From NCBI GenBank assembly GCA_947464215.1, contig CANHVX010000041.1, positions 1-7,523 on the forward strand: a DNA stretch of 7,523 nt, read 5' to 3'. This stretch comes from Pseudomonadaceae bacterium. Lineage in GTDB: Bacteria; Pseudomonadota; Alphaproteobacteria; UBA2136; UBA6156. The position numbers and the translations under genes were made by a program. Shown here piece by piece: positions 1 through 6,060 of the stretch (its first letter is position 1; each line of letters starts with the position of its first letter). The notes under the pieces were generated by a model that was not told where the DNA came from, did not search any database, and saw only the letters and a program-made list of their open reading frames with translations.

Positions 1-1392
1 AGCACGACCCCTTCTGCCGCCCCCGCTGCCGAAGACACCCCCGTGCGCAGCGCCGTGCGTGAGCGCAAGCCGATTGAGCCCCGCGCGCCCAAAGCCCCCG
101 TGACGTTGCCCACCCCTGACCAACTGCGCCACTTGCAACAGTTGCGCGACCTTTCCAACGAAGACCTGTTTGCGCTGGCCGAAGATATGGCCGTGAAAGA
201 CCCCGCCAACCTGCGCCGCTTTGAGCTGATGTTCCGGATTATTGAGAAAATCCAGAAGAACCCCGAGAGTGGGCAGATGGTGGAGATTCGGGGGGAAGGG
301 GTTTTGGACATTGTGCCAGATGGCTTTGGGTTCCTCCGCGCCCGCGACAACAGCTATGTGGGCACCCCGGAAGATATTTACGTGAGCCCGAGCCTTATCC
401 GCCGCATGGGCCTGCGCACCGGCGACACCATTACCGGCACCGTGCGTTACCCCAACCCCGGCGAGCGCTACTTTGCGCTGGTGGCCATTGAAACGCTGAA
501 TGGTATGGAGCCCACCGCCGTGCGGCACCGCCCCAACTTTGACAAGTTGACCCCGCTGTATCCGACCGAAAAATTCAACCTGGAAGACGAAGCCGCCAAG
601 GACCGCACGGGACAGGTGGTGGATTTGGTCGCCCCGATTGGCAAAGGCCAGCGTTGCATGCTGGTGGCCCCGCCCAAAGCCGGGAAAACCATGATGATGA
701 AGGCCATTGCCCACGCCATTGAGGAACAACACCCCGAAGTGACCCTGATGGTGCTGCTGGTGGACGAACGCCCCGAAGAAGTGACCGATATGGAGCGCAG
801 CGTGCGCGGGGAAGTGATTTCTTCCACCTTTGACGAACCCGCCCAGCGCCACGTGCAGGTAAGCGAAATGGTGATTGAAAAAGCCAAGCGTTTGGTGGAG
901 CTTGGCAAAGATGTGGTGATTTTGCTGGACAGCCTGACCCGCCTGGCCCGCGCCTACAACACCGTGGTGCCGAGCAGCGGCAAAGTGCTGACCGGGGGCG
1001 TGGACGCCAATGCGTTGCAAAAGCCCAAGCGCTTCTTTGGGGCCGCGCGGAAGATTGAGGAAGGTGGCTCGCTCACCATTATCGCCACCGCGCTGATTGA
1101 TACTGGTAGCCGCATGGATGAAGTGATTTTTGAAGAGTTCAAGGGCACCGGCAATAGTGAAATTTGGCTTGACCGCAAGTTGGTGGAAAAGCGCACCTAC
1201 CCGGCCATCGATATTTCCAAGAGTGGCACCCGCCATGAAGAAATGCTGTTTACCGAAGAGCAGCTGCAAAAGATTTGGATTTTGCGCCGTATCCTTCAGC
1301 CCATGGGCGTGGTGGAGAGCATGGAGTTCCTTATCGACAAGCTCAAGCGCACCAAAACCAATGCCGAGTTCTTCCGCTTTATGAACCAGTAG
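1..1392 (+). CDS. rho: Transcription termination factor Rho (5' partial)
   Basis: Rho is the homohexameric RNA-dependent ATPase/translocase that ends transcription of untranslated RNA. The reading frame is open from base 1, and the GTG at 43 has no Shine-Dalgarno sequence, so the true start probably lies before the window. Seen in order: a Pro/Ala/Arg-rich N-terminal stretch (to about 135), the helical N-terminal domain, the cold-shock-like RNA-binding domain with DGFGFLR (319-339), the P-loop APPKAGKT (667-690), VDERPEE (760-780), the Walker B region LLDS (922-933) with TRLARAYN after it, the Q-loop LTGGVDANAL (from 988), and KRFFGAAR followed by EEFKGTGN. It ends in FFRFMNQ-stop, as is usual for Rho. 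The ATPase core matches E. coli Rho closely, as I recall that sequence, including the residues around the bicyclomycin pocket, so it should be active. The N-terminal extension is at least about 45 residues and is absent from E. coli Rho. The next gene starts 38 nt downstream. Confidence 0.97.
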   Translation, partial: STTPSAAPAAEDTPVRSAVRERKPIEPRAPKAPVTLPTPDQLRHLQQLRDLSNEDLFALAEDMAVKDPANLRRFELMFRIIEKIQKNPESGQMVEIRGEGVLDIVPDGFGFLRARDNSYVGTPEDIYVSPSLIRRMGLRTGDTITGTVRYPNPGERYFALVAIETLNGMEPTAVRHRPNFDKLTPLYPTEKFNLEDEAAKDRTGQVVDLVAPIGKGQRCMLVAPPKAGKTMMMKAIAHAIEEQHPEVTLMVLLVDERPEEVTDMERSVRGEVISSTFDEPAQRHVQVSEMVIEKAKRLVELGKDVVILLDSLTRLARAYNTVVPSSGKVLTGGVDANALQKPKRFFGAARKIEEGGSLTIIATALIDTGSRMDEVIFEEFKGTGNSEIWLDRKLVEKRTYPAIDISKSGTRHEEMLFTEEQLQKIWILRRILQPMGVVESMEFLIDKLKRTKTNAEFFRFMNQ

Positions 1393-1418
1393 GGGGTGGG
1401 ATTTCCCGCGCCATCTGG

Positions 1419-1423
1419 TAGGG
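1419..1423 (+). promoter_or_regulatory. Ribosome binding site of the glycosyltransferase gene
   Basis: TAGGG lies 7 nt before the ATG at 1431 and favours that start over the in-frame ATG at 1440. The 38-nt rho-glycosyltransferase gap shows no clear promoter or terminator, so co-transcription with rho is plausible. Confidence 0.5.
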
Positions 1424-1430
1424 TGTTGCG

Positions 1431-2258
1431 ATGACGACGATGCCTTACACCTTTGTGTGCATGAAATGGGGCACCCGCTATGGGGCCGACTATGTGAACC
1501 GCCTTTACCGTGGGGTAGCCCGTGGGATGCAGGGGCAGGACTTCCGGTTGGTATGCTTTACGGATGATGCCACGGGTGTGGACATGCGCGTGGTGTGCCG
1601 CCCGCTGCCGCCCTTTGATGGTGTGCCCGACCACTTGGCCCGTAAACCCTGGCGCAAACTGACGCTGTGGGGCGACCTGGGCGGGGATTTGGCGGGCCAG
1701 CGGGTGCTGTTTTTGGACCTGGATGTGGTGATTACCGGCGACCTGCGGCCCTTTTTTGACCATGAGCCCGCGAGCCCCTTTGTGGTGTGGGACAACCCCA
1801 CCAAGCCGGGTTCTGGCGTGGGCAACACCAGCGTGTTCCGCTTTACCGTGGGGAGCCACCCGGAGATTCTGGCGCGCTTTGTGGCCAACCCTGAGGCTGT
1901 GTGGCGCGCGGAATTCCGCATTGAACAGGAGCTGATTGCCGCCCGCCTGGGCGATGGGCGCGCCGCCCGCAGCGTGGGCCGGACGCCGGCGGTGGCCGCC
2001 GACCCCTTCTATGCGGGATTGGGCGTGATGCGTCTGTGGCCGCGCGGCTGGTGCGTGAGCTTTAAAGAAGACTTGCTGCCCTGCTGGCCGCTGCGGCTGT
2101 GGCGCGCCCCCGCCTTGCCGCCAACGGCCCAGATTGTGGTTTTCCATGGCAAACCCGACCCCGATGAGGCCCTGCGCGGCCACTGGCCGGCGCCATGGTG
2201 GAAGCGTATTTACAAAACGGTGCGGCCGACGGCGTGGATTGGGCGGTATTGGGCGTAA
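1431..2258 (+). CDS. GT-A type glycosyltransferase, alphaproteobacterial family
   Basis: A 275-residue protein with no signal peptide or membrane segment, probably cytosolic or peripheral. Residues 5-14 (PYTFVCMKWG) and YVNRLYRG resemble the start of a widespread alphaproteobacterial glycosyltransferase family as I recall it. FLDLDVVITGDL (about 94-105) supplies a DxD motif (D96, D98) for a metal-bound nucleotide sugar. FHGKP (238-242) near the C-terminus resembles the second metal-binding His motif of GT8-like enzymes. WCVSFKEDLLPCWP (near 205) and the C-terminal RPTAWIGRYW also fit that family. The sugar donor and acceptor cannot be told from sequence; cell-envelope glycan or lipopolysaccharide modification is only a guess. 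It lies 38 nt after rho. Its stop codon sits inside an 11-bp hairpin. Confidence 0.85.
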   Translation: MTTMPYTFVCMKWGTRYGADYVNRLYRGVARGMQGQDFRLVCFTDDATGVDMRVVCRPLPPFDGVPDHLARKPWRKLTLWGDLGGDLAGQRVLFLDLDVVITGDLRPFFDHEPASPFVVWDNPTKPGSGVGNTSVFRFTVGSHPEILARFVANPEAVWRAEFRIEQELIAARLGDGRAARSVGRTPAVAADPFYAGLGVMRLWPRGWCVSFKEDLLPCWPLRLWRAPALPPTAQIVVFHGKPDPDEALRGHWPAPWWKRIYKTVRPTAWIGRYWA

Positions 2259-2276
2259 ATCGGCGGATTTATGCCC
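2251..2276 (+). terminator. Hairpin spanning the glycosyltransferase stop codon
   Basis: GGGCGTAAATC (2251-2261) pairs with GATTTATGCCC (2266-2276) around a GGCG tetraloop. The stem has 11 base pairs, one of them G-U. The TAA stop (2256-2258) lies in the left arm. No T-run follows, so this is not a classical intrinsic terminator; it may be a 3' stabilising or processing structure, or a weak terminator. Confidence 0.4.
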
Positions 2277-2293
2277 CTGCGGGTTAGCGAGGC

Positions 2294-2320
2294 TTGACGG
2301 GGATGCTTGTTGTGTATACG
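2294..2320 (+). promoter_or_regulatory. Possible sigma70-type promoter before the DUF218 gene
   Basis: TTGACG (2294-2299) resembles a -35 box (5 of 6). TATACG (2315-2320) resembles a -10 box (4 of 6). The spacer is only 15 nt, short of the optimum. It lies in the 105-nt gap after the glycosyltransferase and would give a leader of roughly 35 nt. Confidence 0.3.
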
Positions 2321-2363
2321 GGTAGCCGTGTAACACCGGAATTTCTCGTTTTTGGAGGGTGCC

Positions 2364-2951
2364 ATGGCATCTTTAACTCTGCACGTGCTGGGCTCGGGCC
2401 TGGCACAAGACCGCACCAACTTTGCCCTGCGTGGACGCCTGGCATTGGCGGAAGAACTCTTCCATACCAGCTTTGATGCCCGGATTTTCCTGTATGGGCG
2501 TCAGCAGCCGGAGACGTCGGTTGCTGAAGCGCGCTCGATGGCGGACTATCTGGAAGACATGGGTGGCATCCCCCCGGGGGCGATGACGGTGGTGGAAACG
2601 CCGAAATCGACCGCGGAAAGTGTGGCCCTGGTTGTTGAAGCCATGGGCCGCGCCCCGCAAGGCCACCATGTGCTGATAACCAACTGGCCCTATGTGCCCC
2701 GCATGGTTTATTTGCTGTGGCTTGCGTATCTGCGCCGGCCCGGCACGTTGCCGCTGCGGAACTTCCTGCGCTGCTGGCGGGTGATGCCGTGCGGCGGAAC
2801 CTTTATGCCCCTGTGGCGTATGCGGGGTGTGATTGCGGTGCCGTGGTGGGCCAAGCATGTGGCGCTGCGGGAAGCGGCCGCGTGGGGTAAGGCGTTGGTT
2901 GACCCCTATGATAGATGGTTCAACCAACAGCGGCGGACGTTTAAGAGATAA
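2364..2951 (+). CDS. DUF218/YdcF-like protein
   Basis: A 195-residue protein with no signal peptide or clear transmembrane anchor, unlike many DUF218 proteins, which are membrane-tethered. The start is the ATG at 2364, preceded by GGAGGG (2354-2359); an in-frame TTG at 2352 is upstream of that site and is rejected. The central part fits the DUF218 pattern: a strand ending in a Gly-containing turn (ARIFLYG), an acidic-Ala-rich helix (VAEARSMADYLEDMG), IPPGAMTVVE, the S-T-A-E-S stretch where the family has an S-x-T-x-E-N motif, then HHVLITNWPYVPRMVYLLW, matching the usual V-x-L-V-T-s-x-x-H-x-x-R segment. The usual His after LVT is not obvious. DUF218 members are linked to envelope metabolism in some bacteria, but the reaction here is unknown. 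It is convergent with rplY across a shared terminator. Confidence 0.65.
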   Translation: MASLTLHVLGSGLAQDRTNFALRGRLALAEELFHTSFDARIFLYGRQQPETSVAEARSMADYLEDMGGIPPGAMTVVETPKSTAESVALVVEAMGRAPQGHHVLITNWPYVPRMVYLLWLAYLRRPGTLPLRNFLRCWRVMPCGGTFMPLWRMRGVIAVPWWAKHVALREAAAWGKALVDPYDRWFNQQRRTFKR

Positions 2952-2957
2952 ACGCAC

Positions 2958-2990
2958 AAAAAAGGGGGGGCCTGCATGGCCCCCCCTTTT
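2958..2990. terminator. Bidirectional intrinsic terminator
   Basis: AAAAGGGGGGGCC (2960-2972) pairs with GGCCCCCCCTTTT (2978-2990) around a TGCAT loop, giving a 13-bp stem of which 9 pairs are G-C. The A-run at 2958-2963 becomes a U-run on the minus strand and the T-run at 2987-2990 serves the plus strand. It lies between the convergent DUF218 and rplY genes, 6 nt after one stop and 11 nt from the other, so it can end both transcripts. Confidence 0.9.
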
Positions 2991-3001
2991 CATGGCGTAG
3001 G

Positions 3002-3757
3002 TTACTTCTTCTTGGCGTCTTTGGCGGGCGCAGCTGCCGCAGGCTTGGCGGCGGGCTTGGCACCTGCTTTGGCATCTTTGCCAGCTTCGGGGGCTTTGCC
3101 ATCGGCCTTCTGGGCAATGGCGGGGACATCGGCGCTGACCGGTGCGGCGGCGGCATCGTCTTCGTCCATCTTGCTGGTGCGGGTGGACACGACGCTGGCC
3201 ACGGTGAGGTCGCGGTCGGTGACGGCGGCCTTCACGCCCTCGGGCAGTTTGACTTCGGACAGGTGGATGCTGTCGCCGATATCGAGGCCGCTGATATCGA
3301 CCGTGATTTCTTGCGGAATGCTGTCGGCACGGCAGACAACTTCCAACGTGGATTCAATAAGTTGGAGCACGCCGCCGGTTTTGATGCCGGGGGATTTATC
3401 GGCGCCGACAATGTTGACCTGCACGTTGACGTGCACCTTGCGGGCGGGGTCGAACATCATGAAATCGATGTGCAAAGGTTGCTCGTTCACCGGGTGACGC
3501 TGGATTTCGCGCGCCAGCACCTTGATGGTTTTGCCGCCCAGGTTCAATTCCTGCGTGTGGGTGAAAAAGTGGCCGGCGCGCAGGGCTTTGGCGAGGTCCA
3601 TCGCGTTAACAGCGATGCTTTGGCCCGCGGCGCCTTGCGTGTAAATAATGCCCGGCACCATGCCCTGGCGGCGCAGAGCGCGTGCGCTGCCCTTGCCTTG
3701 GGTGGCTTTTTCGACCGCGTTCATGACGTGGTGGCTGGTTTGTGGACGGCTGTTCAT
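3002..3757 (-). CDS. rplY: 50S ribosomal protein L25 / CTC family
   Basis: A 251-residue long-form L25 (TL5/CTC type), which binds 5S rRNA in the large subunit. The start is the ATG at 3757: AAAGGG lies 8 nt upstream, while an in-frame ATG at 3805 is within the leader and the ATG at 3724 has no site. The N-terminal domain carries EKATQGKGSARALRRQGMVPG and IIYTQG, then AREIQRHPVNEQPLHIDF, the usual L25 signature. The CTC domain follows (about residues 90-180; VNVQVNIVG, GGVLQLIESTLEVVC, DISGLDIGDSIHLSEVKLPEGV). The last 60 or so residues are an Ala/Lys/Pro/Asp-rich disordered tail ending in KKK, common in alphaproteobacterial L25. It has its own promoter just after the HIT gene. The pth gene that often follows rplY is absent; the transcript ends at the shared hairpin. 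Confidence 0.96.
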   Translation of the reverse strand: MNSRPQTSHHVMNAVEKATQGKGSARALRRQGMVPGIIYTQGAAGQSIAVNAMDLAKALRAGHFFTHTQELNLGGKTIKVLAREIQRHPVNEQPLHIDFMMFDPARKVHVNVQVNIVGADKSPGIKTGGVLQLIESTLEVVCRADSIPQEITVDISGLDIGDSIHLSEVKLPEGVKAAVTDRDLTVASVVSTRTSKMDEDDAAAAPVSADVPAIAQKADGKAPEAGKDAKAGAKPAAKPAAAAPAKDAKKK

Positions 3758-3853
3758 AAGGTAAACCCTTTGATTCATTCGCTTATCCGGCTGCCTTGAC
3801 CCCATGCCAAGGAACCCGTTGCCCGCGAAGGGGGAGAACTGTGTTCTGCCGCG

Positions 3854-3882
3854 CTTTTAGGCGGTGAAAGGGCGGCTGTCAA
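3854..3882 (-). promoter_or_regulatory. Sigma70-type promoter of rplY
   Basis: On the minus strand, a perfect TTGACA -35 box (3882-3877) is followed after exactly 17 nt by TAAAAG (3859-3854), 4 of 6 to the -10 consensus. Transcription would start near 3847, giving a leader of about 90 nt. The -35 box begins 13 nt past the HIT stop codon, so rplY can be expressed independently of the HIT gene. Confidence 0.75.
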
Positions 3883-3895
3883 GCATTTGTATTGT

Positions 3896-4333
3896 TTAGT
3901 GCATGGCAATATTGGCGGGCACCAGCGGTAACCCCGCCTCGGTGAGCAACTCCACCAGTTTCCGTGCCTCGGCCTGGCCCGCATCGGCGTAGGGAACCGG
4001 TTGCGCGTGCCCCCACACCGGTTTGGGCCAGCAGGCATCGCCCTCCCACCGCGCGATAATGTGGATATGCAGCTGCGGCACCATGTTGCCGATGGCGGCG
4101 ACGTTCATTTTGGTGGGCTTATGGTGGGCCTTCAGAGCGTCGTGCACGGCGCGGACTTCGTCCATCACGGGCTGAAAGTCGACCTCGGGGAGGTCGGTGA
4201 GGTCGCGGCAGCCGGTGCGGTTGGGCACCAAGATAACCCACGGAAACTGGCTGAACTGGTGGTTCAGGAGCACCTGACAGATGGGCAGGGTGCCGACAAG
4301 GATGGTGTCGGCGGCCAATTGGGGATGTAGCAT
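3896..4333 (-). CDS. HIT family protein (nucleotidyl hydrolase/transferase)
   Basis: A 145-residue histidine-triad protein. The family hydrolyses the phosphate bond of nucleoside monophosphate adducts or dinucleotides; the substrate of this member is unknown. The family motif appears as QLHIHII (residues 87-93): the first His of the triad is Gln, whereas H89, the position of the covalent catalytic His in Hint proteins, and H91 remain. The preceding MNVAAIGNMVPQ and the earlier FPWVILVPNR (about 30-39) fit the nucleotide-binding strands. I take the ATG at 4333; an in-frame TTG at 4369 is possible but would add an unusual Pro/Trp-rich lead. No good Shine-Dalgarno sequence precedes 4333, and the start codon lies within the loop of an inverted repeat. 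Divergent from sufB, upstream of rplY. Confidence 0.9.
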   Translation of the reverse strand: MLHPQLAADTILVGTLPICQVLLNHQFSQFPWVILVPNRTGCRDLTDLPEVDFQPVMDEVRAVHDALKAHHKPTKMNVAAIGNMVPQLHIHIIARWEGDACWPKPVWGHAQPVPYADAGQAEARKLVELLTEAGLPLVPANIAMH

Positions 4334-4354
4334 GGGTCTATTTAGCCCCCAATT
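4317..4354 (-). repeat. Inverted repeat flanking the HIT start codon
   Basis: AATTGGGG (4317-4324) and CCCCAATT (4347-4354) are perfect 8-nt inverted repeats separated by 22 nt. In the HIT mRNA they would form a stem whose loop contains the start codon. The outer copy is also part of a 13-nt odd-centred palindrome, CCCCAATTTGGGG (4347-4359). It could be an RNA switch over translation initiation, an operator, or chance. Confidence 0.4.
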
Positions 4355-4359
4355 TGGGG

Positions 4360-4485
4360 TGGGCGCCAAGTAAAATTCGCTGAATGTCCTTACGAAAGGT
4401 TACATAAAAAAAAGGGTTTATATCTGCCCTAAAATGTGGCAAAACCCACAAGACGTTGTCAACTATTGGACCCACGCCGCACGCC
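4360..4485. promoter_or_regulatory. Divergent HIT/suf control region
   Basis: This AT-richer stretch should hold the promoters of both the HIT gene (minus) and sufB (plus). It contains an 8-base A-tract (4406-4413), TAAAAT (4430-4435) as a possible sufB -10 box without a matching -35 box, and the small inverted repeat TGTGG-N6-CCACA (4435-4450). I cannot assign a known iron or Fe-S regulator site such as an IscR, RirA or Irr box. Confidence 0.4.
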
Positions 4486-5976
4486 ATGCCCGCTGAAGCC
4501 GACACCCTGCAAACCCTGGACGAGCTCGGCCATACCTACAAATACGGGTTTGTGACCGATGTGGCCACCGATATGGCGCCTGTGGGCCTGACGGCGGACA
4601 CCATTCGTTTTCTCTCGGCCAAAAAAGACGAGCCTCAATGGCTGCTAGACTGGCGCCTGAAAGCCTTTGCCGTGTGGCAGGGCATGACGCCCCCCACATG
4701 GCAAAAGCCGAACATTCCCCCCATTGATTACCAGGCCCTGAGCTACTACGCCGCCCCCAAAGGCATGGGCAATGGCCCCACAAGCCTGGATGAGATTGAC
4801 CCGGAAATACGCCGCACCTATGAAAAGTTGGGTATCCCGCTGAAAGAACAAGAGATTTTGGCGGGTGTAACCGGTGGTGCCCCCGCCGACAGCGGCCGCC
4901 GCGTGGCCGTGGACGCCGTGTTTGACAGCGTGAGTGTGGCCACCACCTTCCGCGCTGAACTGGCCAAGGCCGGGGTGATTTTCTGCCCGATTTCGGAGGC
5001 CATACGCGAGCACCCCGAGCTGGTGCAGCGCTACCTGGGCCGTGTGGTGCCCGTGGCCGACAACTACTATGCGGCGATGAACAGTGCCGTGTTCAGTGAC
5101 GGAAGTTTTGTGTATGTGCCCAAAGGGGTGCGCTGCCCGATGGAGCTTTCGACCTACTTCCGCATTAACGCCCGCAACACCGGCCAGTTTGAGCGCACGC
5201 TGATTTTGGCCGACGAGGGCAGCCATGTGAGCTATTTGGAGGGCTGCACCGCCCCCCAACGCGATGAAAACCAGCTGCATGCTGCTGTTGTGGAGCTGGT
5301 GGCCATGGCTGGCGCCACCATTAAGTATTCGACCGTGCAAAACTGGTACCCCGGCGATGCCGACGGCAAAGGTGGCATTTACAACTTTGTAACCAAGCGG
5401 GGCTTATGCCGCGGGGCAAAAAGCAAGATTTCGTGGACCCAGGTGGAAACCGGCAGCGCCATAACCTGGAAATACCCCAGCTGCATTCTGGAAGGCGATG
5501 ACAGCGTGGGCGAGTTTTACAGCGTGGCCCTGACCCGCCACAAACAAGCCGCCGACACCGGCACCAAGATGATCCACCGGGGCAAGCGCACCCGCAGCAT
5601 TATCATTGCCAAAGGCATTTCTGCCGATGCGGGCGACAACACCTACCGTGGGCTCGTGGATATTTCCCCCGCCGCCACCGGCAGCCGCAACTACACCCAG
5701 TGCGACAGCCTGCTGATTGGCAACCGCTGTGGGGCCCATACTATCCCCTACATTAAAGTGCACAACGCCAGCAGCACGGTGGAGCATGAAGCCACCACCA
5801 GCAAGATTTCGGATGACCAATTGTTTTACTGCGCCCAGCGCGGGCTGCCTGAACAAGACGCCGTGGCGATGATTGTGAACGGATTTGCCAAAGAGGTTTT
5901 GCAGCAATTACCGATGGAATTTGCCGTGGAAGCGCAAAAGCTGCTCGGGATTTCGCTGGAAGGGAGCGTGGGCTAA
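4486..5976 (+). CDS. sufB: Fe-S cluster assembly scaffold protein SufB
   Basis: SufB is the scaffold subunit of the cytosolic SufBC2D complex on which Fe-S clusters are built. From the ATG at 4486 it has 496 residues, against 495 in E. coli. Seen: the N-terminal YKYGFVTDV, LREQ-like LKEQEILAG, YYAAMNSAVFSDGSFVYVPKGVRCPMELSTYFRI, SYLEGCTAP with C254 (the position of E. coli C254, implicated in sulfur transfer), the beta-helix core, TQCDSLLIGNRCGAHT with C406, and VEHEATTSKI with H434/E435 (E. coli C405, H433/E434). All key residues are present. An in-frame TTG at 4456 would add ten residues; neither start has a clear Shine-Dalgarno sequence, and I prefer 4486 for the homologue-like N-terminus. 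No regulator or cysteine desulfurase gene precedes it; sufC follows after an unusually long 236-nt gap. Confidence 0.96.
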   Translation: MPAEADTLQTLDELGHTYKYGFVTDVATDMAPVGLTADTIRFLSAKKDEPQWLLDWRLKAFAVWQGMTPPTWQKPNIPPIDYQALSYYAAPKGMGNGPTSLDEIDPEIRRTYEKLGIPLKEQEILAGVTGGAPADSGRRVAVDAVFDSVSVATTFRAELAKAGVIFCPISEAIREHPELVQRYLGRVVPVADNYYAAMNSAVFSDGSFVYVPKGVRCPMELSTYFRINARNTGQFERTLILADEGSHVSYLEGCTAPQRDENQLHAAVVELVAMAGATIKYSTVQNWYPGDADGKGGIYNFVTKRGLCRGAKSKISWTQVETGSAITWKYPSCILEGDDSVGEFYSVALTRHKQAADTGTKMIHRGKRTRSIIIAKGISADAGDNTYRGLVDISPAATGSRNYTQCDSLLIGNRCGAHTIPYIKVHNASSTVEHEATTSKISDDQLFYCAQRGLPEQDAVAMIVNGFAKEVLQQLPMEFAVEAQKLLGISLEGSVG

Positions 5977-5995
5977 TGCGCCATGCAGGGGACCA

Positions 5996-6048
5996 ACGCA
6001 CCAAGGGCCCGCACATGGCGGGCCCTCGGACGTTCGCGTTCAGTGCGT
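5996..6048 (+). ncRNA. Nested GC-rich hairpin between sufB and sufC
   Basis: A perfect 9-bp stem, AGGGCCCGC (6004-6012) with GCGGGCCCT (6018-6026), closes a 5-nt loop. An outer 6-bp repeat, ACGCAC (5996-6001) with GTGCGT (6043-6048), can enclose it. It begins 20 nt after the sufB stop. No T-run follows, so a simple intrinsic terminator is unlikely; RNA processing, 3'-end protection of sufB mRNA, or partial termination would each fit. Annotated as a structured RNA element, not as an independent transcript. Confidence 0.5.
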
Positions 6049-6060
6049 GCGGTAGAATGA

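Noticed and set aside
1296..2336. Long minus-strand open frame (346 codons) opposite the glycosyltransferase
   Set aside because: Its product is His/Arg/Pro/Gly-rich with no recognisable domain, and it lies antisense to a well-supported gene. This is the usual shadow of GC-rich coding DNA.
2352..2363. TTG at 2352 as the start of the DUF218-like gene
   Set aside because: It lies before the GGAGGG ribosome site that serves the ATG at 2364.
3002..3190. Repeated GCTTGGC-like units at the end of rplY as a DNA repeat
   Set aside because: They encode the Ala/Lys/Pro-rich tail of L25 and are explained by low-complexity coding sequence.
4435..4450. TGTGG-N6-CCACA as an IscR type 2 site
   Set aside because: The half-sites are in the opposite order to the E. 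coli type 2 consensus (CC-x-YA ... TR-x-GG), and the flanks do not fit. It is kept only as a small inverted repeat.
4456..4485. TTG at 4456 as the sufB start
   Set aside because: It has no ribosome site, and it would make SufB longer than E. coli SufB, whereas the ATG at 4486 gives 496 residues and aligned cysteine numbering. It is not fully excluded.
4645..5340. Minus-strand open frame (231 codons) opposite sufB
   Set aside because: Composition is Gly/His/Ala-rich and unlike a protein, and the opposite strand encodes SufB with all its key residues.
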